From: Planctomycetota bacterium
GTDB lineage: Bacteria > Planctomycetota > Phycisphaerae > WQYP01
Length of the DNA: 11,078 nt
NCBI GenBank assembly: GCA_021852245.1
Contig: JAJZNY010000329.1
Span: 1 to 11,078, forward strand
Direction: 5' to 3'
Below the pieces are notes generated by a model. That model searched no databases, was not told the origin of the DNA, and saw nothing but the letters and a program-made list of their open reading frames with translations. The position numbers and the translations under genes were made by a program. Shown one piece after another: positions 5,862 to 11,078 of this stretch (the first letter of the stretch is position 1; every line of letters begins with the position of its first letter).

Positions 5862-6341
5862 ATGAAATGGAATCTGAAAATCGCAACAGCGTTAACCGGT
5901 CTCACCCTCATGGCAACGCTGGCTGGGTGCAGCAGCAATCCGACGGTTCTCACGCCCAATCCCCGATCCCCGATCGCCGATGTCCCGGTGCCCGAGGGAT
6001 TTCATATCGTTCTGGGTAAATCGGAAAGCACCGTCGTGCCGAGCACCGGGCTTCGGATTGTCAATGAATATTACAAGGGGTCCCCGTCTCGATTGACGAC
6101 GGCAAGATTTTTTCTGGATAACCTTCCGGGCAACGGATGGAAACTGCGTGAGGAAACTCAAGGCTCCGGCGGCATAACAGAATTTTTCAAAAAGGGTGAT
6201 GAAGATTGCACCATCACCATCCGGCGCGGCTGGTTCCATACCCATCTGTACATCATTATCACTCCCAATCACGCCTCAGGCGGGGGCCCTGCCGCCCCTG
6301 CGGGCACCACGACCACCATGCCTGCAGTTCCGTCATCATGA
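5862..6341 (+). CDS. Small hypothetical lipoprotein
   Basis: This 159-residue protein is an exported lipoprotein. It has a basic N-terminus, a hydrophobic core and the lipobox LAGC, with Cys23 as the lipidation site. After a Pro-rich spacer comes a compact alpha/beta segment of about 100 residues starting at PVPEGF, with a pattern suggesting one small globular domain. A low-complexity Gly/Ala/Pro/Thr tail follows. I do not recognise a named family or catalytic residues. The start at 5862 is preferred: GGAG lies 7 nt upstream and the signal peptide begins there. An ATG at 5856 is too close to that site, and upstream codons overlap the promoter. The stop TGA overlaps the ATG of the methyltransferase gene (ATGA), so the two are almost certainly translated from one mRNA. 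Confidence 0.75.
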   Translation: MKWNLKIATALTGLTLMATLAGCSSNPTVLTPNPRSPIADVPVPEGFHIVLGKSESTVVPSTGLRIVNEYYKGSPSRLTTARFFLDNLPGNGWKLREETQGSGGITEFFKKGDEDCTITIRRGWFHTHLYIIITPNHASGGGPAAPAGTTTTMPAVPSS

Positions 6342-7057
6342 TGAACCTCGCCTCCCGGCCCGAGCACCTTCAGGAATACATGGATGATCCCGGCGCCGAT
6401 GTCGGGGAATTGGACAGGGGCTTGGCGTTTATACGCTTCGTGAATCGGCGGTTGGGGGGAACGCACAGCATTTTATCGACGCTGCGCCCGTGGCTTGTGC
6501 AGTGGCCGAAGGATTCGCCCGTTCGGCTGCTGGATATTGCCACCGGATCAGCCGATATCCCGCTGGCCATGCTGGCGTTGGGGAAAAATCTTGGTTTGAC
6601 GATGCGTATCGCGGCTCTGGACCTGCACGCGGCGACATTAAAGCTCGCTGGAGCCCACATCGGCACCTGCCCGGCGGTGCAACTGCTGCGGGGGGATGCG
6701 ATGCGGTTGCCGCTGGCGGATGGTTCGGTGGATTTCGTAACCTGCAGCCTGTTTCTGCACCACCTCACCACGCCGCAGGCCTCCATGGTGCTGCGGGAGA
6801 TGGTGCGTGTGGCCCGGCATGGATGGATTCTCAGCGATCTGGTGCGTTCCCGCTGGGCACTGGCGGCCATATCGGCGATGACGGTCTTTTCCCCCCGTCT
6901 CCACCGCCACGATGCGCGGGTGTCGGTGGCCAAGGGGTGGAAACGCGAGGAAATACTTCAGATTGCCTCCGATGCGGGGGCGGACCCTGCAACCTATACG
7001 CCGCACGCCTTTGCGCGTTTTGTCCTCGCCGGCCGGCGTGCCGGAGGGCGCACCTGA
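6338..7057 (+). CDS. Class I SAM-dependent methyltransferase, UbiE-like
   Basis: This 239-residue cytoplasmic enzyme has the Rossmann methyltransferase order. Motif I is LLDIATGSADIP (64-75), acidic Asp95 (ALDLH) contacts the SAM ribose, GDAMRLPLADGSVD (119-132) is the adenine-side motif, and SLFLHHL (137-143) is the motif IV region. The N-terminal signature EYMDDP...LDRGLAFIRFVNRRLGG (13-41) fits a methyltransferase group that in many bacteria accompanies type III polyketide synthase and FAD-oxidoreductase genes. Those partners are not in this window, so the acceptor (a quinone-like or polyketide phenol) is only a guess. The start at 6338 overlaps the upstream stop and lacks a Shine-Dalgarno sequence, consistent with coupling. 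An alternative ATG at 6380 (AGGA 4 nt before it) would lose part of the signature. It ends 95 bp from the convergent TPR gene. Confidence 0.85.
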   Translation: MMNLASRPEHLQEYMDDPGADVGELDRGLAFIRFVNRRLGGTHSILSTLRPWLVQWPKDSPVRLLDIATGSADIPLAMLALGKNLGLTMRIAALDLHAATLKLAGAHIGTCPAVQLLRGDAMRLPLADGSVDFVTCSLFLHHLTTPQASMVLREMVRVARHGWILSDLVRSRWALAAISAMTVFSPRLHRHDARVSVAKGWKREEILQIASDAGADPATYTPHAFARFVLAGRRAGGRT

Positions 7058-7102
7058 GGGCGTTGGGGAACGGCAGCGTCGCTTCCGGATAATGCCGCCA
7101 CT

Positions 7103-7121
7103 GCAAGGGGCCCCGCCTTGC
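7103..7121. terminator. Candidate bidirectional hairpin between convergent genes
   Basis: GCAAGG and CCTTGC (7103-7108, 7116-7121) form a perfect 6-bp, GC-rich stem with a 7-nt loop between the two converging stops. No T-run follows on either side, so it is not a classical intrinsic terminator. A second weak stem, GCCT/AGGC with a T-rich tail, lies at about 7137-7160 and overlaps the end of the opposite gene. Confidence 0.3.
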
Positions 7122-7151
7122 CGCCATGATGGATCGGCCTGTGAAAGGCTA

Positions 7152-9164
7152 TTATTTTTTCATGGCCGCGTGCGATGCTGCCAGCCGCTTTTCGGCGGCC
7201 GCCTGGTGCGGGTGCCCCAGCTTTTTCAATACGGCGGCCAGAGCCAGATGAATCACCGGCACGTTGGGGGCGAGTTTTTCCGCCAGCCGCAATTGATCCA
7301 GCGCCGCGTGATCATGCCCCATCAGAAAAAGACAGCGGGCGTATGAAACGTGTCCCGGTACAAATTGCGGCGACACCTTCACCACACGCCGGAAATACAC
7401 CGTCGCCGTTTTAAGGTGATGAAGCCCCATCAGGGCCAGGGCCATGCGATAGTTCGCTTTGGTATTGTGCGGTTCAATCCGGGTGGCAATGGAAAGTTGG
7501 GCGGCGGCGGCTGGAAGATTGCCCGCCATCATGTCAAATTTCCCGAGCTGATAGCGGATGTCCGCCGATTGCGGCAATACCTCCACGCCGTGGATGAGGT
7601 CGTTGTAGGCCATCTTCCAGTTTTTGTGTTCCTCATACCATTTCACCAATGCGAGAATCAGGGCGGGCTGCTGTGGGTCAGCAGCGAGTGAACGGCGGTA
7701 ATAGGTCATCGCCTTGGCGGGATCGTGGTAATAGCTGTCATACATATTGCCCAGATCGGTATTGACCGTCGGGTCTTCTCCGTGCGATAGACGCCACGCC
7801 TTCTGCATCAGCGCCATCCCTTCATCAGGATGGTGGTGTTTAATATCGTAGACGGCAATGTTGTCGAGAGCGGCAAAGGCGTCGGGGTTGTATTTGATGT
7901 TATGCGTCCAGAGATGAATCGATGGAATATACACCAGCGTCTGTTCAAACGTGACGGGTATGAGGGCCACCAGAACGCATGCCGAAATGACCATTCCACC
8001 CACCTTCTGCCCCCGTGCGGTGTTGGTCCCTGCGGATGATTGCATCCTGCGGAGCAGAAAATCTCCGATCCCGACAAAAAAGGCAAACAGGCCGATGCAC
8101 GGAATATATTGATAATGATCCGCAACAAACGAGTAGGTTTCGGTATAAAACGATGCCAATCCCAGAACCGGGGAAATCGTCAATCCGTAAATGGCCACCG
8201 CACAAAATGGCCCCCGCCCGATGCGACGGGAAAGCACCAGGAGGCCGATCGGGACGGCAAATGCGCCGATGATCGCCAACACATCAAGCCCGGAAAGATG
8301 GTGGATATCCCACCGATGATAAACCGCCAGCAGCGGATACGGCCAGAACAGCTTGGCCGGATAAAACCACAGATCACGGGCCGCAATGATGAGGTGCTGC
8401 ACCGGGCTGAAATGAAATCGCGATCCGGCGGCGTGCACCTTGACGTGTTCGATGTAGATGGTCACAAATCCCATGAACAGACCGACCGCAAACCACGGCA
8501 CCAGCGACCACCCCTCGCGACGACGCACCGTGCCGCGCTTCCACCATGCGATCATCCAGAGGACGGCAGGGAGTGTGCAGGCATCGGTTTTGGCCAGCAG
8601 CGCCAGAACGAACGCGATGCTGCCGAAAATGAAATATTTCCATTGGCCCGGGGCGGTGGATTCCGGATCGTCCAGATGTGCAAAGCGTATCCACGCACCG
8701 GCCGCGAGAAAAACAAACAGGGCGGAGAGCAGATTTTTCTGTTCCGTTACCCAGGCGACGGTTTCCACCTGCACGGGGTGCACGGCAAAAAGGGCGGCGA
8801 CCAGCCAGGCCCCCGGCACCCGCAGCATTTTAAGAATCCGCCAGAGCAGCAGGGCATCGATCATCTGAAGAAAAATATTGACCAGATGATAACCCAGCGG
8901 GGCGATACCCCAGAGCTGATGTTCAATCCAGAAACCGGTGAAGACCAGCGGATAATATTGCAGCGATTTCGACGGTTCGAACCAGATATCCCACAGGCCG
9001 TGCGGCGATGTCATCAGCGGGTTATGCACCACCCACCCGCCGTCGTCCCAGATGTAACCGGCTTTAACCAGCGGTATGTAGGCGATCAGGGTGATCAGAG
9101 CGAGCAAAATGCCGGCGATGATTTCATTTCGACGACGGGAAACTGGCAAAGCCGTATCGGTCAT
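7152..9164 (-). CDS. TMTC-like polytopic membrane protein with C-terminal TPR repeats (putative GT-C glycosyltransferase)
   Basis: This 670-residue protein has a polytopic N-terminal half (first helix about 15-33) and a soluble TPR half. Asp40-Asp41 in GYIWDD lie right after helix 1, where GT-C enzymes place catalytic acidic residues. Further family-typical stretches are HPVQVETVAWV, TEQKNLLSALF and SFVADHYQYIP. From about residue 420 to the end there are roughly six TPR-like helical pairs. The layout matches eukaryotic TMTC O-mannosyltransferases and their many bacterial homologues, which are predicted to transfer sugar from a lipid carrier at the extracytoplasmic face; donor and acceptor are unknown. 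An open frame extends to 9200, but ATG 9164 is preferred, with GGAAAG about 9 nt upstream. It is divergent from the GH116-like gene. I found no clear promoter for it. Confidence 0.85.
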   Translation of the reverse strand: MTDTALPVSRRRNEIIAGILLALITLIAYIPLVKAGYIWDDGGWVVHNPLMTSPHGLWDIWFEPSKSLQYYPLVFTGFWIEHQLWGIAPLGYHLVNIFLQMIDALLLWRILKMLRVPGAWLVAALFAVHPVQVETVAWVTEQKNLLSALFVFLAAGAWIRFAHLDDPESTAPGQWKYFIFGSIAFVLALLAKTDACTLPAVLWMIAWWKRGTVRRREGWSLVPWFAVGLFMGFVTIYIEHVKVHAAGSRFHFSPVQHLIIAARDLWFYPAKLFWPYPLLAVYHRWDIHHLSGLDVLAIIGAFAVPIGLLVLSRRIGRGPFCAVAIYGLTISPVLGLASFYTETYSFVADHYQYIPCIGLFAFFVGIGDFLLRRMQSSAGTNTARGQKVGGMVISACVLVALIPVTFEQTLVYIPSIHLWTHNIKYNPDAFAALDNIAVYDIKHHHPDEGMALMQKAWRLSHGEDPTVNTDLGNMYDSYYHDPAKAMTYYRRSLAADPQQPALILALVKWYEEHKNWKMAYNDLIHGVEVLPQSADIRYQLGKFDMMAGNLPAAAAQLSIATRIEPHNTKANYRMALALMGLHHLKTATVYFRRVVKVSPQFVPGHVSYARCLFLMGHDHAALDQLRLAEKLAPNVPVIHLALAAVLKKLGHPHQAAAEKRLAASHAAMKK

Positions 9165-9576
9165 AATGCGTACTTTCCGCGCAATTGCGTCGGCAGGCAA
9201 GCGAGGGCCGAAAGCCTTTTTACCGCGTCGGCAACGAAAACCGACCCAAACGCAGCCCGCGTGTGGGGCGATTGCCTCGCCTGCAATGGCCTGCCATGCC
9301 CTGGGAGGACCGCAGGTTCATTGACAAAATCGTCTTGTGCTTCGTGCGAGGCCCGACTCGCGATCCCCGACCAGGATGATGACCGGTTGTACCGCAGTTT
9401 CGGATGATCCAATTACGCAATGACCGCGAGTTGTGTCAGACGCGCTTTACGCCCGATTGGTCGAAAAAGCACGGAGGCGTAAAATATCAAAAGAGTACCT
9501 TGCAAGGGAAAATGTACAGGCTCTTGCGTGCCTGATTTTCCATTTCAATCAACCGCTGGCAAAAGGATTTAGTGAT
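9165..9576. other. Divergent intergenic region, mostly featureless
   Basis: This 412-bp region lies between the TPR gene and the GH116-like gene. It holds the promoter at 9457-9485 and a long leader for the plus-strand gene. A frame continuous with that gene is open back to a GTG at 9433, but it lacks a Shine-Dalgarno sequence and covers the promoter. From 9165 to 9430 I see no convincing gene, promoter or repeat beyond the short dyad ATGGC-CT-GCCAT near 9285. Confidence 0.5.
9457..9485 (+). promoter_or_regulatory. Sigma70-type promoter for the GH116-like gene
   Basis: TTGGTC (9457-9462) and TAAAAT (9480-9485) are separated by 17 bp. The predicted start near 9492 gives a leader of about 85 nt to ATG 9577, long enough for regulation. 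It argues against translation from the GTG at 9433. Confidence 0.45.
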
Positions 9577-10959
9577 ATGGTGAAATTATCCATCGGCGAG
9601 TTTCAGGCCGCTGCGTGCACCTCCGACGACAAAGCAAGCACAGCATCGTCATGTTGCACAACAAGCACCACCCGGCGTGCCTTTCTGGCGGCGTTGTCCG
9701 GAGGCATCGCGGCGACGATGATGATGGCAGATCGCCCGGTCATGGCCGGCCCGTTCGAGACTTCTGAATTTGCCAGACTGATCCCTCCGGATAAAAAACT
9801 CAACCCGCAGTGGGTGGCATCACTTTATGCGCGGGGCAAACCCACCGTTTACTCCAAAGCCCGCGGCGAATTGCAGTTCATTGGAATGCCGGTGGGTGGA
9901 CTATGTTGCGGCACAGTCTATCTGGGGGGCGACGGTAAACTTTGGCTATGGGACATCTTCAATCAGAATCTGCCCGGCATCGAACCGCGCAACGTCCGTT
10001 GGGGCGGCTTCGGTCACCCGCAGAATGTCGTCCCGGAGAACGGCGCCAACTACGTTCAGCCGGCGAAACAGGAATCACCTTTTGAGCACGGTTTTGTGCT
10101 GCGGGTAAATTCCATTGATTATCCCATGGATGCCCGTGGGTGGAGGAACATCACATTCCGCGGCAATTATCCTGTCGGCGAAATCAGCTACAGCGACCCG
10201 AAGTGCCCGGTGGCCGTCAAGCTGGAGGCCTATTCGCCGTTTATTCCATTAAATACCGATGATTCCAGTCTGCCGGCAACGGTATGCGAGTTCACGGTCA
10301 CCAATACCAGTGAGAAACGGGCGCAGATTCAGATGGCCGGATTTCTGCAAAATGCGTGCAGTTTATACTCTGCGGGCGCGGGCGGTGGTACCCGGATTAA
10401 TGAAATAGATAACATCAACGGCGCGACGGTTTTAACCTGCCGCTATGAGATCGGTGGAGTCGAGGTTACTGCACCTTCCCGTCCGGATATTGTGGTGGAC
10501 AACTTCAACCAGCCGACCTATGGGAACTGGAAGGTCACGGGCACTGCGTTTGGCAGCGGACCGATTCTGCGGGCAGATATTCCGGCGTATCAGGGTAATG
10601 TCGGCGGCAGGGGCCCGCGGGTGGTAAACTCCCACGCCTCCGCTCCGGGTACGACCATAGTCGAGAAGGATGCCGCTACCGGCACCCTGACCAGCCCGCC
10701 CTTTACCATTAAGCGTCGCTATCTGAACTTTTATATCGGCGGCGGCGACGATATCAGTCAGGTAGGCCTGCAATTAAGCGTGGATGGCAAGGTCGTTCGC
10801 CGGGCCACCGGTGACGACAGCAATCACATGCGTCCGACCGGTTTCGATGTATCCGAATTTATGGGCAAAAAGGCCGTCATAGAAATTTATGATCATGCGA
10901 CGGGCCCGTGGGGCAATATCGGCGTATCGGATATCGTGCAATCGGATTCGGCCCAGTAG
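9577..10959 (+). CDS. Tat-exported GH116 N-terminal-domain protein with SacC-like beta-sandwich, no catalytic domain
   Basis: The 460-residue product starts with an unusually long, Cys-containing leader (residues 1-32), then a Tat signal with Arg33-Arg34 (TTRRAFLAAL) and a hydrophobic run, so export in folded form is likely. Residues about 95-300 match the N-terminal domain of GH116 (GBA2-like) glucosidases, with the hallmark GMPVGG (103-108), then GTVYLGGDGKLWLWDIFNQ and a segment typical of the family (EAYSPFIPLN). Residues about 304-455 form a beta-sandwich like that beside GH32 levanases (YGNWKVTGTAFG, GTLTSPPFTI, NFYIGGG, LSVDGKVV). Full GH116 proteins are about 800-1000 residues and carry an (alpha/alpha)6 catalytic domain; here the ORF stops before it, and no frame downstream resumes it. 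The start at 9577 has AAAAGGA 9 nt upstream. It may be a carbohydrate-binding protein or a truncated gene. Confidence 0.8.
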   Translation: MVKLSIGEFQAAACTSDDKASTASSCCTTSTTRRAFLAALSGGIAATMMMADRPVMAGPFETSEFARLIPPDKKLNPQWVASLYARGKPTVYSKARGELQFIGMPVGGLCCGTVYLGGDGKLWLWDIFNQNLPGIEPRNVRWGGFGHPQNVVPENGANYVQPAKQESPFEHGFVLRVNSIDYPMDARGWRNITFRGNYPVGEISYSDPKCPVAVKLEAYSPFIPLNTDDSSLPATVCEFTVTNTSEKRAQIQMAGFLQNACSLYSAGAGGGTRINEIDNINGATVLTCRYEIGGVEVTAPSRPDIVVDNFNQPTYGNWKVTGTAFGSGPILRADIPAYQGNVGGRGPRVVNSHASAPGTTIVEKDAATGTLTSPPFTIKRRYLNFYIGGGDDISQVGLQLSVDGKVVRRATGDDSNHMRPTGFDVSEFMGKKAVIEIYDHATGPWGNIGVSDIVQSDSAQ

Positions 10960-10995
10960 TGTCCCGGAATTTGCTGGCGGAATGCTCGCAGAATA

Positions 10996-11012
10996 TTAAC
11001 ACGATCTTAACT
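10996..11012 (+). repeat. Direct repeat TTAACA-N5-TTAACT upstream of a promoter
   Basis: Two TTAAC units are spaced 11 bp apart, one helical turn, directly upstream of and touching the -35 hexamer at 11012. This geometry is that of response-regulator sites bound by tandem OmpR/PhoB-type dimers; it also resembles the Bacillus PhoP box. The regulator here is unknown. Confidence 0.35.
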
Positions 11013-11040
11013 TGCGCCAGGGCCGAGTCTGTGGTTTAAT
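11012..11040 (+). promoter_or_regulatory. Promoter placing transcription at the start codon (leaderless candidate)
   Basis: TTGCGC (11012-11017) and TTTAAT (11035-11040) are 17 bp apart. The GTG at 11047 is only 6 nt beyond the -10 hexamer, so transcription would begin at or very near the start codon, as in leaderless genes. Confidence 0.45.
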
Positions 11041-11046
11041 ACGGGC

Positions 11047-11078
11047 GTGAAAAAGGCGACTGCCACCTTCGGGAAAAC
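11047..11078 (+). CDS. Start of a further gene (partial, 10 codons visible)
   Basis: A GTG start followed by an open frame (VKKATATFGK) runs off the right edge. Two lysines after the start could begin a signal peptide, but too little is visible to tell. Support comes from the well-placed promoter at 11012-11040 rather than from the protein. There is no Shine-Dalgarno sequence, consistent with leaderless translation. Confidence 0.35.
   Translation, partial: MKKATATFGK

Noticed and set aside
8040..9407. A 455-codon open frame on the plus strand.
   Set aside because: It is exactly antisense to the TMTC-like gene, rich in Arg/Gln/His/Pro with no domain, and arises from the codon bias of the real gene.
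9433..9576. 48-codon upstream extension of the GH116-like gene from a GTG.
   Set aside because: It has no Shine-Dalgarno sequence, it spans a good promoter, and the ATG at 9577 has a clear ribosome site and leads into the Tat signal.

Overview
The window reads as a roughly 58-60 % GC chromosomal stretch from a free-living Gram-negative bacterium. A Planctomycetota member (Phycisphaerae-like) is my best guess. The reasons are the Tat-exported GH116-type protein carrying a beta-sandwich module, the large TMTC-like membrane/TPR protein, the LPG-synthase-like flippase protein and the two lipoproteins. The lineage is an inference from gene content; there is no rRNA or other phylogenetic marker here. 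I find no tRNA, rRNA, CRISPR array, insertion sequence or integrase.

Left part (1-1300, minus strand): the 5' part of hisH (histidine biosynthesis) runs off the left edge. Upstream of it lies an OmpA-domain lipoprotein that probably tethers the outer membrane to peptidoglycan. A good promoter and a perfect 8-bp hairpin in the leader precede the lipoprotein gene.

Accessory block (about 1380-4392, plus strand): an orphan HsdR-N-like PD-(D/E)XK nuclease is followed by a small three-helix membrane protein and a soluble-looking hypothetical ORF. The last two share one reading frame, separated by a single TAA. Then comes a seven-helix membrane protein with its own promoter. No methylase, helicase or specificity subunit is present. 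This is the least explained part of the window.

Middle (4516-7057): a minus-strand LPG-synthase-TM/UPF0104 membrane protein is divergent from a plus-strand pair, a small lipoprotein and a UbiE-like SAM methyltransferase, whose stop and start overlap. The 377-bp divergent intergenic region is unusually rich in inverted repeats. One is a perfect 9-bp dyad overlapping a sigma70-like promoter; another set is three copies of the half-site TCGACA.

Right part (7152-11078): a 670-residue membrane/TPR protein of the TMTC-like GT-C type lies on the minus strand. Divergent from it is a Tat-exported protein made of a GH116 N-terminal domain plus a SacC/levanase-associated beta-sandwich, with no catalytic domain. 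A further gene starts at about 11047, apparently leaderless, behind a sigma70-like promoter and an 11-bp-spaced TTAAC direct repeat.

The genes do not form one obvious pathway. The envelope theme (OmpA lipoprotein, lipid flippase-like protein, GT-C/TPR protein, second lipoprotein) is strong, and the nuclease/membrane-protein block looks like an accessory insertion.
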